Shown here: positions 52,292 to 62,542 of the stretch, one piece after another
How positions within the stretch are numbered: the stretch's first letter is position 1
How the letters are laid out: every line of letters begins with the position of its first letter
Assembly (NCBI RefSeq): GCF_019973775.1
Contig: NZ_AP025032.1
Span: 4,582,501-4,646,500, forward strand
Direction of reading: 5' to 3'
DNA from: Aureimonas sp. SA4125
Lineage (GTDB): Bacteria > Pseudomonadota > Alphaproteobacteria > Rhizobiales > Rhizobiaceae
DNA length: 64,000 nt
Position numbers and translations under genes: made by a program
The notes under the pieces: model-generated
Told to the model about the DNA's origin: nothing
Database searches by the model: none
Seen by the model: only the letters and a program-made list of their open reading frames with translations

Positions 52292-53344
52292 ATGGCGGAG
52301 AAGAAGGCCGGGGAGGTCGAGGCCTTTCTCTCCCGCCCCGACACCAGCTTTCCGACCGTCCTTCTCTACGGCCCCGATTCGGGGCTCGTTTCCGAGCGCG
52401 CCGCAAAGATCGCGAGCCTCTCCGGCGTCAACCTGAAGGACCCGTTCGCGGCGATCGCCCTTTCCGCCGACGAGCTCGAAAAGGACATCGGTCGCCTCTA
52501 CGACGAGGCCCGGACCATTTCGATGTTCGGCGGCCGCCGCCTGATCCGGGTGCGCGGCGCCGGCACGGGCAGCGGCAAGGCGCTGGCCGAGGCTGTGGCG
52601 GTCTTCGGCAAGGAACCGCCCGTCGACGTTACCATCATCATCGAGGCCGGCGACCTGAAGAAGAGCGCGCCGCTGCGCGCCGCCGCCGAGAAGGGCAGGG
52701 CGGCGATGGCGCTGCCCTGCTACCAGGATGAGGGGCGGGCCCTCGACATGATGATCGACGAGGAGATGAAACTCTCCGGCCTCACCATTGCCCGCGACGC
52801 CAGGGAGGCCCTGCGCGCGCGCCTCGGTGCCAACCGCCTGGCGTCGCGCGGAGAAGTGCAGAAGCTCTGTCTCTACTGCCTGGGGAAGACGGCGGTGGAA
52901 GAGGCCGACATCGAGGCGATCGTCGGCGACGTCTCGGTCGACACGGTCGAGGAGACGATCGATGCGGCAGCGTCGGGCGAGGTGCGCAAGCTGCCCGAGC
53001 TGATCGCCCGGCTGACCTCCGCCGGGACCGCGCCCTTTCTCCTGCACCAGGGTCTCCTGCGCTATTTCCAGGCACTGCAGCTGATGCGCCAGTCGGTCGA
53101 GCGGGGCGGCCAGACGGTGTCGCGCGTCGTCGAGAGCCGCCACCCGCATTTCCGCCGCAAGGCGGCGATGGAGGCGGCCGTCGGCCTGTGGAGTCTCGAC
53201 GCCGTCGGCCCGGTTCTGGCCGGGATCGAGGCCGACATCCTTGCCAGCCGCAAGGAATCGGCTCTCGCGCAGACCATCGTCCGCCAGACGCTCCTCACCG
53301 TCGCCGTCGAGGCCGCACGCCTGCGCTCGCGCGGCCGGCGATAG
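52292..53344 (+). CDS. holA: DNA polymerase III delta subunit
   Basis: 350-aa clamp-loader delta subunit that opens the beta clamp. TVLLYGPDSGLVSERAAKIA near the start and the three-domain AAA+-like layout, ending in the collar helices, are typical of HolA in alphaproteobacteria. The AEELEKD-like segment SADELEKDIGRLYDEARTISMFGGRRLIRVRGAG is a family block. Start 22 bp after lptE. Confidence 0.92.
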   Translation: MAEKKAGEVEAFLSRPDTSFPTVLLYGPDSGLVSERAAKIASLSGVNLKDPFAAIALSADELEKDIGRLYDEARTISMFGGRRLIRVRGAGTGSGKALAEAVAVFGKEPPVDVTIIIEAGDLKKSAPLRAAAEKGRAAMALPCYQDEGRALDMMIDEEMKLSGLTIARDAREALRARLGANRLASRGEVQKLCLYCLGKTAVEEADIEAIVGDVSVDTVEETIDAAASGEVRKLPELIARLTSAGTAPFLLHQGLLRYFQALQLMRQSVERGGQTVSRVVESRHPHFRRKAAMEAAVGLWSLDAVGPVLAGIEADILASRKESALAQTIVRQTLLTVAVEAARLRSRGRR

Positions 53345-53405
53345 GGGATTGCCTGCGCCGGCCGGGCTGCCGCCACGGGGCGTCACCGCCTGTCCGGAAA
53401 GTCGG

Positions 53406-54440
53406 TCACTGTGGCGCGCGCAAGCCTTCATTGTCGGGCGAGGCGAACAGGATCGCGAGGTCGCGCTTCGGCACGTAGTCCCTGGCGGTGAATTCGAAGG
53501 TCGTCGGCGAGGTCTTCGTCAGGCCGTCCTGGCAGAGGCTGACGACGTTGCCCGGTGCGCCCTTGTCGATGGTCAGGCGGAATGTACCGATCGGCCCCGC
53601 CCAGTTGTTGGCGGTCGTGAGAATGTACTGGACGACCGCGCTGTAGGCGACGCCGTCCATCGGGTCGGCCTTGAGCCCTGCATTCTCCACGGGATCGGCT
53701 TCGTAGCTCGCCGCGGCCGCCTTGCGGATGACGCCGGCCATCGCCCTCTTCGTTCCCGCGTCGATACAGTAGGTCCTTGTGTCGGCAGGATCGCCGATCG
53801 AGGACTTCACCAGGAAGGTGCGTCCGGTCACCGGACGGTAGGAATGCGTGACGGCAACCGGCCGGCCGGCGGGAAACGTCTGGTCGAAGTGGAACTTCGC
53901 CTCGTAGCGCCAGAGCGCCTCGCCGAAGTCGCGCGGGGTCGCGATGCCCTGGCTCTCGAGCTCGGCATAGTCCTCCGCGCTGAGATCGCCGAGCGCCTTT
54001 TCGCCTGTCCCGAGGGGATTGAGGCCGAGCCCGTGGCGCCGCAGGATCGCCGTCACGTCCCGGTCGCCGACAAAGGCACGCTCCTCCAGCTCTGGCTCGA
54101 TCGCCTTCCCGTCGACCGCGACGGTGAAGCCGACGAAGTTCGGCTGGTCCGGAAAGGGCAGATCGACCGGCTGCTGCGACAGGCCGAAACCCTCGATGGC
54201 GGGGAGCGGAAAGGCGACGGTCAACTCCTGGTCCTCGGTTCCGTCATTTTGGAAGACATACTGGATATCGATCGCCGTCGGAGAGATCCGGAGGTCCTCG
54301 GCAACCATCCGGACCCGATCATTGGCAATGAGTTCCAGCCCGCCGGCGGCCTTCTGCGCAGACGAATCATTGGCGTGCGCAAGAGCGCTCGAACTCGCCA
54401 GCCATGCGAGCGACAGGACAAGGAAACGGCGGGTTTTCAT
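53406..54440 (-). CDS. DUF4424 secreted protein
   Basis: 344-aa protein from ATG 54440. Signal peptide MKTRRFLVLSLAWLASSSAL ends near AHA. The rest is the DUF4424 domain: LELIANDRVRMVAEDLRISP, IDIQYVFQNDGTEDQELTVAFPLP, VTHSYRPVTGRTFLV and a C-terminal TFEFTARDYVPKRDLAILF. A Cys pair (TYCIDAG and SLCQDG) could form a disulfide in the periplasm. Function unknown. Convergent with holA; 61 bp apart. Confidence 0.88.
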   Translation of the reverse strand: MKTRRFLVLSLAWLASSSALAHANDSSAQKAAGGLELIANDRVRMVAEDLRISPTAIDIQYVFQNDGTEDQELTVAFPLPAIEGFGLSQQPVDLPFPDQPNFVGFTVAVDGKAIEPELEERAFVGDRDVTAILRRHGLGLNPLGTGEKALGDLSAEDYAELESQGIATPRDFGEALWRYEAKFHFDQTFPAGRPVAVTHSYRPVTGRTFLVKSSIGDPADTRTYCIDAGTKRAMAGVIRKAAAASYEADPVENAGLKADPMDGVAYSAVVQYILTTANNWAGPIGTFRLTIDKGAPGNVVSLCQDGLTKTSPTTFEFTARDYVPKRDLAILFASPDNEGLRAPQ

Positions 54441-54625
54441 GACTTGACCTCCGGCCCGGGAAACCTCTCTTCCCACAGGTCGTGCGCCATCCGATAGGCC
54501 TTTCCGCCCTTGCCATCAGCGCCGCCCGCCTCACCAGACGGCCAAGGCAGATCCGGCGCAGATCCGGCGACGCCGGCGCGCGAAGGTCGCCGACACGCAG
54601 GATAGTCAGCCGGAAGCCGGTTGCC

Positions 54626-55591
54626 TCAGAAACTCACCACCCGCGGCTCGGCGGCGCGCTTGGCCTTGGCCTGCAGGAGGCGGCAGATTTCGTCGAGCTG
54701 TTCGAGATTGCCGTAGTCGATGCGCAGGTCGCCGCCTTCTTCGGGCAGTCTGATCTCGACGCGCATGCCGAGCGTCTCAGACAGAAGCCGCTCCAGCGCC
54801 CGCGTGTCGGCATCCTTCTCGCGCGGAGCCGGCACGGGCGGCGCTGGCGCCTTCACCGTGCGGGGCGATCGCGGCGCGGCAGGGCGCGCCGGTGCCTCCA
54901 CGGGTCCGCGGGCCATTTCCTCGGCCTCGCGCACCGACAGGCCGCGCTCGACGATCTGCCGCGCGAAGGCTTCGGGGTCCTCGGCCGAGACGGCCGTGCG
55001 AGCGTGTCCCGCCGAGAGCTCGCCGCGATCGAGCATGCCGCGAACGGCGTCCGGCAGCTTCAGGAGCCGCAGTGTGTTGGCGACGTGGCTGCGGCTCTTG
55101 CCGAGGACGTCGCCGAGATCGCTCTGGGTGTAGCCATGCTCGTCGATCAGCATCTGGTAGGCATTGGCTTCCTCCAGGGCGCTGAGGTCGGCGCGCTGGA
55201 CGTTCTCGATGATGGCGATTTCCAGCGACTCGCGGTCGCTGATCTCGCGCACCACCACCGGCACCTCGGCAAGGCCGGCAGCTGCGGCCGCGCGCCAGCG
55301 CCGCTCGCCCGCGACGATCTCGTAGCGGTCGTTGCCGAGCGCGCGCACCAGGATCGGCTGCACCATGCCGTGGCTGCGGATCGACTGCGTCAGTTCGGCA
55401 AGCTCCGCATCGCCGAAATGCCGGCGCGGATTGCGCGGATTGGCCGACAGCCGGGCGAGGGGAACGCGGCGCTCGCCGGCCTCTTCCTGCGGGGCGAAGG
55501 CGGTCGAGTGCCGGGGCTGGACGGCACCGCCGGTGCCGATCAGCGACGCCAGGCCGCGCCCGAGCCGCTGCCGCGATCTGTCCTCGTTCAT
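54626..55591 (-). CDS. parB: Chromosome partitioning protein ParB
   Basis: 321-aa ParB from ATG 55591 (GGGAG six bases upstream; the ATG at 55597 is too close). The N-terminal CTPase/ParB domain includes PLARLSANPRNPRRHFGDAEL and IVAGERRWRAAAAAG, the helix-turn-helix is in YTQSDLGDVLGKSRSHVANTLRL, and a C-terminal dimerisation domain follows a Pro/Arg-rich linker. It nucleates on parS and spreads to segregate the origin region. It lies 95 bp downstream of parA. Confidence 0.95.
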   Translation of the reverse strand: MNEDRSRQRLGRGLASLIGTGGAVQPRHSTAFAPQEEAGERRVPLARLSANPRNPRRHFGDAELAELTQSIRSHGMVQPILVRALGNDRYEIVAGERRWRAAAAAGLAEVPVVVREISDRESLEIAIIENVQRADLSALEEANAYQMLIDEHGYTQSDLGDVLGKSRSHVANTLRLLKLPDAVRGMLDRGELSAGHARTAVSAEDPEAFARQIVERGLSVREAEEMARGPVEAPARPAAPRSPRTVKAPAPPVPAPREKDADTRALERLLSETLGMRVEIRLPEEGGDLRIDYGNLEQLDEICRLLQAKAKRAAEPRVVSF

Positions 55592-55691
55592 CCCCATCTC
55601 CCTGTGCTGCCGGATGTCCCGACCCGTACGCTGCCGTAGCGCGGGGCGGAGCGCATCGTGCCGGCGCCCGTCGCGGTCTTGCCACCGCCGC

Positions 55692-56504
55692 TCATGCGAC
55701 CTCCAGCCGACGCTCGCGCTGGATCACCTCCGAGGCCAGCCGGATATAGGCCTGGCTGCCCGGGCATTTCATATCGTAGAGGATCGCCGGCTTGCCGAAG
55801 GACGGCGCCTCCGACACCCGCACATTGCGCGGGATGATCGTGTCGTAGACGTGCCGTCCCATGTAGGAGCGCACGTCGTTCACCACCTGCGACGCCAGGT
55901 TGTTGCGGCCGTCGAACATGGTCAGGACGATGCCGTGCAGGGTCAGCGCCGGATTGAGCGAGTCGCGCACCTGCTCGACCGTCTGCAGGAGCTGGCTGAG
56001 ACCTTCCAGCGCAAAGAACTCGCACTGTAGCGGCACGAGGATCGAGTCGGCCGCGGCCATGGCGTTCACGGTCAGGAGGTTCAGCGACGGCGGGCAGTCG
56101 ATGAGCACGAAATCGAACTGCGGGCTTTCCATCGTGTGGAAGTGAAGTGCGTCGCGCAAGCGATAGGCACGGCCCGTCGCACCGGAGATCTCCATCTCCA
56201 GCCCGAGAAGATCGAGCGTCGAAGGCACCAGAAAGAGGTTCGGCACCGCCGTCGCCATCGACGCCTCGGTAATCGATGCCTTTTCGACCAGCACGTCGTA
56301 GGACGACACGTCGCGGTCCTCCCGGTCGATGCCCAGACCCGTGGAAGCATTGCCCTGGGGATCCAGATCGATCAGCAGTGTCTGGCGCCCGACGGCAGCC
56401 AGCGCCGTCGCGAGATTGATCGCGGTGGTCGTCTTGCCGACTCCACCCTTCTGGTTTGCGATGGTGATGACTCGCATCCGTCTCGGCGTCATGACATCCA
56501 TCAT
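55692..56504 (-). CDS. parA: Chromosome partitioning ATPase ParA
   Basis: 270-aa Walker-type ATPase from ATG 56504 (56501 is an alternative). The deviant Walker A is ANQKGGVGKTTTAINLA, followed by LLIDLDPQGNASTGLG and VLIDCPPSLNLLTVNAMAAAD. It drives ParB-parS complexes across the nucleoid. It starts 16 bp after rsmG, part of the rsmG-parA-parB series usual in alphaproteobacteria. Confidence 0.96.
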   Translation of the reverse strand: MMDVMTPRRMRVITIANQKGGVGKTTTAINLATALAAVGRQTLLIDLDPQGNASTGLGIDREDRDVSSYDVLVEKASITEASMATAVPNLFLVPSTLDLLGLEMEISGATGRAYRLRDALHFHTMESPQFDFVLIDCPPSLNLLTVNAMAAADSILVPLQCEFFALEGLSQLLQTVEQVRDSLNPALTLHGIVLTMFDGRNNLASQVVNDVRSYMGRHVYDTIIPRNVRVSEAPSFGKPAILYDMKCPGSQAYIRLASEVIQRERRLEVA

Positions 56505-56520
56505 TCGTCCCTGGCGATCA

Positions 56521-57276
56521 TCATTTCGACGACGAAACGGTTTCAGTCGCGACCGTCTTGTCGGCAGAAGAGCCACGGCGCGCGATGGAACGAACCTCCA
56601 GGATCGCAGCATCGTCGCGCGTTGCCGAAGCATGCTTCACCAGTGTGAATCGCCAATGGCGCGACGCGTCAACGATTTCTTCGGAATGGGCTCCCCCTTT
56701 GGCGAAATAACAGGGGATTTCCGGCCGGATACGCCCGGCGACGAAGCCGAAGAGCAGATCGAGAGAAGCCAGCGCCCGGGCGCTGACCGCATCGGCCCGG
56801 CCAAGGATCGCGGCACAGTCCTCGATGCGGGCCGCATGGACGGTGGCGGAGACGCCCGTTTCGCGGATCGCCGCGCGCAGAAAAGCGGCCTTCTTGTCAT
56901 TGCTTTCGATGAGATCGACATGCGCATCCGGTATGCCGACGCCCAGGATCGCCGTGACGATCCCCGGAAATCCGCCGCCCGACCCCAAGTCGCACCATCG
57001 GGCCGTGGTCGGCGCGAGCTCGGCGAGTTGCAGGGAGTCTTCCAGATGGCGGGTCCAAAGTTCTGCCAGGGTCGAGGAGGCGACAAGATTTGTTTTCGCC
57101 TGCCATTCGAGCAGCAGCGAGACGTAGCGGTCCAGCCTCTCCAATGTTTCACGTGAAACAGGCCGGCGCGACAGAAAGGCGGCACGGTCCGCCGCCAGGA
57201 TCGTAGGATCCACCCGGTCCGGCTTTTTCGTCCGTCGAACGGCGACGCGGGGTGGGGGCTCGCGTTCAGGCCGCAT
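56521..57276 (-). CDS. rsmG: 16S rRNA (guanine-N7)-methyltransferase RsmG
   Basis: 251-aa methyltransferase of G527 of 16S rRNA. SAM-binding [19 protein letters not shown] and the following [20 protein letters not shown] are typical; an N-terminal helical domain starts with [26 protein letters not shown] lies 7 bp before the ATG inside the end of mnmG, with which it overlaps by 11 bp. A perfect parS is embedded in its 5' region. Confidence 0.95.
   Translation of the reverse strand: MRPEREPPPRVAVRRTKKPDRVDPTILAADRAAFLSRRPVSRETLERLDRYVSLLLEWQAKTNLVASSTLAELWTRHLEDSLQLAELAPTTARWCDLGSGGGFPGIVTAILGVGIPDAHVDLIESNDKKAAFLRAAIRETGVSATVHAARIEDCAAILGRADAVSARALASLDLLFGFVAGRIRPEIPCYFAKGGAHSEEIVDASRHWRFTLVKHASATRDDAAILEVRSIARRGSSADKTVATETVSSSK
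57145..57160. other. parS centromere site
   Basis: TGTTTCACGTGAAACA, an exact match to the conserved 16-bp parS palindrome bound by ParB. It is embedded in rsmG, encoding VSRET, about 0.6 kb upstream of parA. Confidence 0.95.
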
Positions 57277-59155
57277 CGACGGTCTCCTTCCGCATTGCCT
57301 TCCGGATACCGATGAGAATCAGTGCCAATCCCGACGGTGTCATGCCGTCGATGCGCTCGGCCTCCGCGAGAGAGGCTGGTCGATGCAGAGTGAGCTTATG
57401 CTTCAATTCATTGGACAGCCCCGGAAGCTGGCTGAAGTCGAATCCGGTGGGAATGACCACCGCCTCGTCGCGCCGCAACCGGTCTTGCTCGCGCTGCTGA
57501 CGGTCGAGATAGACGTCGTATGTCGCCTCGATTTCGATACGCTCCCGAATCGATCCGCCGATGTCGGCAATTTCTGGCCAGATCGACGCAAGCCGAGAGA
57601 GATCGATATCCGGCTGGGCAAGCAGGCCCCAAGCGCTGCGAGGGCGTCCGTCACGATTGAGAGACAGGCCGAGCCGCTCGCCGCTGCTCGGAGAGATTGT
57701 CAGCTTTTCCAACGTCTCCCGCGCCGAGGCGAGCAGAGCCTCGCTGGATTGGAAGGCTGTTTCCCTCTCGCTGCCGACCAGGCCGAGCGACAGCCCCAGC
57801 GGCGTCAGCCGCCGGTCGGCATTGTCGGCGCGCAGCGACAGGCGGAACTCGGCGCGCGAGGTGAACATGCGGTACGGCTCGCTCACACCGGTGCGCGTCA
57901 GATCGTCGAGCATCACGCCGAGATAGGCGTCGGCGCGGCCGATGCGGACGGGTTCCGATCCGCCGGCGCGGCGAGCGGCATTCAGCCCGGCCCAAAGCCC
58001 TTGCGCCGCAGCCTCTTCGTAACCCGTGGTCCCGTTGATCTGTCCGGCAAGAAACAGGCCGGGAGCCGCGCGAACCTCGAGGGTCGCGTGCAGCTCGCGC
58101 GGATCGACATGGTCGTATTCGATGGCGTAGCCGGGCTTCAGGATCTCGACGCGTCCAAGACCTGGAATCGACCGCAAAAACTCCTGCTGAACCTCCTCGG
58201 GGAGCGAGGTCGACAGGCCGTTCGGATAGACCGTGTCGTCGTCGAGGCCCTCCGGCTCGAGGAAGATCTGATGACCGTCGCGTTCGCCGAACTTGACGAT
58301 CTTGTCCTCGATCGACGGGCAGTAGCGCGGGCCGACGCCCTCGATCGCACCGGAATAGAGCGCCGATCGCTGGAGATTGTCGCGGATGATCTGATGCGTC
58401 TGCGGCGTCGTGCGCGTGATGCCGCAGGCGATCTGGCGATTGGTGATCGTCTGCGTGAGATAGGAAAAGGGCTGCGGCTCGTCGTCGGCCATCTGCATGT
58501 CGAGGCCTGACCAGTCGATCGTCTTTCCGTCGAGGCGTGCGGGTGTGCCGGTCTTCAACCGGCCCAGGCGCAATCCAAGGCGGCGCAGAGTGCCGGAGAG
58601 GCCGAGCGACGGATCCTCGCCCATGCGACCGGCCGGGATCTGGCGGTCACCCATATGGATAAGACCAGAGAGGAAGGTACCCGTGGTCAGGATGGCGGCG
58701 CCGCACCGGATCGTGCGACCGTCGGCGAGGATGACGCCGTTAAGGACATTGTCCCCGGAGAAAGCGAGGTCGAAGACATCGCCTTCAACGACGGTGAGAT
58801 TGGCGGTGTCGCGGATCGCTGCCTGCATCGCCAGGCGATAGAGCTTGCGATCCGCCTGCGTCCGCGGCCCTCGAACCGCCGGGCCTTTTCGCCGGTTGAG
58901 CAGGCGAAACTGGATGCCGGCGGCGTCCGCCACCCGGCCCATCAGACCGTCCAGCGCATCGATTTCGCGAACCAGATGGCCCTTTCCGATCCCGCCGATC
59001 GCCGGATTGCAGCTCATCGCGCCGATCGTGTCGAAGCGATGGGTGACGAGCAGCGTCCGCGCACCGAGCCGGGCTGACGCCGCCGCCGCCTCGCAGCCGG
59101 CATGGCCACCGCCGATGACGATAACGTCGCAGGATGGATTCGGATTGTCTTGCAT
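57266..59155 (-). CDS. mnmG: tRNA uridine-5-carboxymethylaminomethyl(34) synthesis enzyme MnmG
   Basis: 629-aa FAD enzyme which with MnmE makes cmnm5U34 in tRNA. The FAD-binding [54 protein letters not shown] and [17 protein letters not shown] are family signatures. ATG at 59155 starts [16 protein letters not shown]. The upstream in-frame extension to 59272 overlaps mnmE and is rejected. 79 bp follow the mnmE stop. Confidence 0.96.
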   Translation of the reverse strand: MQDNPNPSCDVIVIGGGHAGCEAAAASARLGARTLLVTHRFDTIGAMSCNPAIGGIGKGHLVREIDALDGLMGRVADAAGIQFRLLNRRKGPAVRGPRTQADRKLYRLAMQAAIRDTANLTVVEGDVFDLAFSGDNVLNGVILADGRTIRCGAAILTTGTFLSGLIHMGDRQIPAGRMGEDPSLGLSGTLRRLGLRLGRLKTGTPARLDGKTIDWSGLDMQMADDEPQPFSYLTQTITNRQIACGITRTTPQTHQIIRDNLQRSALYSGAIEGVGPRYCPSIEDKIVKFGERDGHQIFLEPEGLDDDTVYPNGLSTSLPEEVQQEFLRSIPGLGRVEILKPGYAIEYDHVDPRELHATLEVRAAPGLFLAGQINGTTGYEEAAAQGLWAGLNAARRAGGSEPVRIGRADAYLGVMLDDLTRTGVSEPYRMFTSRAEFRLSLRADNADRRLTPLGLSLGLVGSERETAFQSSEALLASARETLEKLTISPSSGERLGLSLNRDGRPRSAWGLLAQPDIDLSRLASIWPEIADIGGSIRERIEIEATYDVYLDRQQREQDRLRRDEAVVIPTGFDFSQLPGLSNELKHKLTLHRPASLAEAERIDGMTPSGLALILIGIRKAMRKETVDAA

Positions 59156-59221
59156 GACGAGGGTTAAGCCGATGGGTGGCCTGCCTGTCAATGGAAGCTC
59201 ACGTCCTCGCCGGCGTCCGCC

Positions 59222-59237
59222 TGTTTCACGTGAGTCA
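59222..59237. other. parS-like site at the end of mnmE
   Basis: TGTTTCACGTGAGTCA, two mismatches from parS in the last four bases. It spans the mnmE stop codon (59235-59237). Confidence 0.65.
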
Positions 59238-60548
59238 CTTGCCGATGCAGAATTCGGAAAAGATGACGTCAAGAAGGTCCTCGACCCCGACCCTTCCCGT
59301 CAGCGCGCCCAGACGATCGGTCGCCCGACGCAACCCGTCCGCCTGGATCTCCGGCGCCGACAAGGCCTGCGCATCGCCAAGCAAGGCCAAGGCATCGGCG
59401 ACGATTTCGCGATGACGCAAACGGACGGGAACGACGGCGCCAGGATCACCCGCGGCCTCTTCTGCATACCGCGCGAGCACGGACAAAAGCTGGGAAAGCC
59501 CCTCGCCCGTCGCCGTTGAAACCGCCAGTGTTTCGCAGCCGAATCGATCGTCGCGCGACATCAGGTCAGATTTCGTCCTCAGCCTGAGATACTTTTGTCC
59601 CTCGCCACTCCCGCCATGTTTCACGTGAGTCGCGGTCCCGTCGTCCAGCACCAGAACAAGATCTGCCGCTGCCGCCGCCTCCTGAGCCCGGGCAATTCCG
59701 ATGGACTCGATTGCATCCTCGGTGTCGCGAAGGCCGGCCGTATCCGAAATGCGGACGCGAATACCGCCGAGGTCGAGGGATACGTCAATCACATCGCGCG
59801 TCGTGCCTGGGATATCGGAGACGATGGCGACATCGCGGTCGGCGAGGGCGTTCAGCAGGCTCGACTTGCCGACATTCGGCGCACCGATGATCGCGACGCG
59901 AAATCCGTCGCGCAAGATCTCGCCCCGATGGGCCGAAGCGAGATGGGTCTTCATCTCCGTGGCAAGTCTTGCCAAAGCGGGCGCCACAGCATCGGCAGCG
60001 TCTTCGCCGACGTCTCCCTCATCGGAAAAGTCGAGCGATGCCTCCAGCATCGCGCGCGCCTGCACCAGCGAGGTCATCCAGCCTTCGTACAGCCCGCGAA
60101 GGCTGCCACCGACCTGCGACAGCGCCAGGCGGTGCTGCGACGCAGTTTCGGCCGCCAGGAGATCGGCGAGACCCTCGGCCTCCGTCAGGTCGATCCGGCC
60201 ATTTTCGAAAGCGCGGCGGGTGAACTCGCCGGCCTCGGCCAGACGGATTCCGGGCAGGGCGGTGAGTGCCTCGAGGCAGGCGGCGACAACGGCCCTTCCA
60301 CCGTGAAGATGGAGTTCGGCCAGATCCTCGCCCGTGACCGTCGCCGGTCCCTGGAAGAAGAGAACGAGACCCCGGTCGATCTCGAGCCCCTCGATATTCC
60401 CGATCCGCCGCAGCACGGCTCGCCGCGCGGCCGGAACGGATCCTGTCAACGCTTCCAGCGCGACCGTGCTGGCGGGACCGCTGATGCGCACGACCGCAAT
60501 GCCGGACGGCAGCGATCCCGAAGACAGCGCGACGATGGTCTCTTGCAA
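59235..60548 (-). CDS. mnmE: tRNA uridine-5-carboxymethylaminomethyl(34) synthesis GTPase MnmE
   Basis: 437-aa GTPase partner of MnmG. The N-terminal formyl-THF-binding domain begins [21 protein letters not shown]1 is [19 protein letters not shown]3 DTAGLRD. The C-terminal FCIGK supplies the catalytic Cys. Start codon is TTG at 60548, which is the only start giving the family N-terminus; no upstream ATG or GTG competes. A 268-bp gap to rho holds its hairpin terminator. Confidence 0.95.
   Translation of the reverse strand: MQETIVALSSGSLPSGIAVVRISGPASTVALEALTGSVPAARRAVLRRIGNIEGLEIDRGLVLFFQGPATVTGEDLAELHLHGGRAVVAACLEALTALPGIRLAEAGEFTRRAFENGRIDLTEAEGLADLLAAETASQHRLALSQVGGSLRGLYEGWMTSLVQARAMLEASLDFSDEGDVGEDAADAVAPALARLATEMKTHLASAHRGEILRDGFRVAIIGAPNVGKSSLLNALADRDVAIVSDIPGTTRDVIDVSLDLGGIRVRISDTAGLRDTEDAIESIGIARAQEAAAAADLVLVLDDGTATHVKHGGSGEGQKYLRLRTKSDLMSRDDRFGCETLAVSTATGEGLSQLLSVLARYAEEAAGDPGAVVPVRLRHREIVADALALLGDAQALSAPEIQADGLRRATDRLGALTGRVGVEDLLDVIFSEFCIGK
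59617..59632. other. parS-like site inside mnmE
   Basis: TGTTTCACGTGAGTCG, three mismatches from parS, all in the last four bases; the half-site TGTTTCAC is intact. Confidence 0.5.
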
Positions 60549-60762
60549 GGGCGTATCCGACGTTTTCCGAGAGAGATTGCCAGCAGGTGATGCGAGGTCG
60601 TTCGTAGCGGTCGGTCCGGATCCGAATCAATTTATTGACAAGGAAACTGTACCGGAAATCCCGCGGTCGGCGGGCGCCCCTAGGCTGGAACCCGTCACCC
60701 CAGCGCCGTTCCAAGCGCGGCTCTCATCATCGATGGCGCAGCGAGAATCCCGGGCCGAACGC

Positions 60763-60793
60763 AAAACGGTCCGACCCCTGAGGGATCGGACCG
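60763..60793 (-). terminator. rho transcript terminator
   Basis: CGGTCCGA (60767-60774) pairs with TCGGACCG (60786-60793), with further CCCT/AGGG pairing. On the minus strand TTTTGC follows the stem. It is located 24 bp after the rho stop codon, before mnmE. Confidence 0.75.
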
Positions 60794-60816
60794 CCTGCGA
60801 ATCGATGCCGGATCGA

Positions 60817-62082
<1,266 letters not shown>

Positions 62083-62542
62083 GGGAGTTATGGGGCTCCG
62101 TCCCGCTCGCTTGGTCGGTTTCGACCGGGGGGACTGCTGTGACATGGGAAAGTAGGGATGCGGAGCGCCGTCGATGCGACGGCTTCGGCAATGCAAAGGC
62201 GGGGCGGAAACGCCGGCCCGCGCCTCGGAAGGCGGGAAGTCTCTTTTTGCTATACGGCCACGCGCCCGCCGGTGCAAGCCCATTTCGCTCGCTTGACGCG
62301 CACCCGCCGCCGGAGGTCGGCACCCGCATACCGGGGTATGCGCCTGCCGGCCGACCATGGATGCAGCATTTGGACCGCAAAATGCCGGGGCCATGCCCTT
62401 TTCATGCAGCACGGGGCGACTAGGTGGCACCTCAAGGCCTTATCGGCCCTCGCCGCCGTCGAACAGGAACCGGCAGCCGGACAGCTTTCAGCGAGCGCCG
62501 GGCCGGGACGTCGTTCCGACGAAGCCGCAGAAGGACAGATTC
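62083..62542. other. Divergent gap between rho and gcd
   Basis: 460 bp without a supported gene. No DnaA-box cluster (TTATCCACA-like) or AT-rich unwinding stretch was found, so it does not look like oriC. It presumably holds the two promoters. ORFs across it lack ribosome binding sites. Confidence 0.4.

Noticed and set aside
62083..62542. Chromosome origin near rho
   Set aside because: No cluster of DnaA boxes and no AT-rich unwinding region; parS sites alone do not locate oriC.
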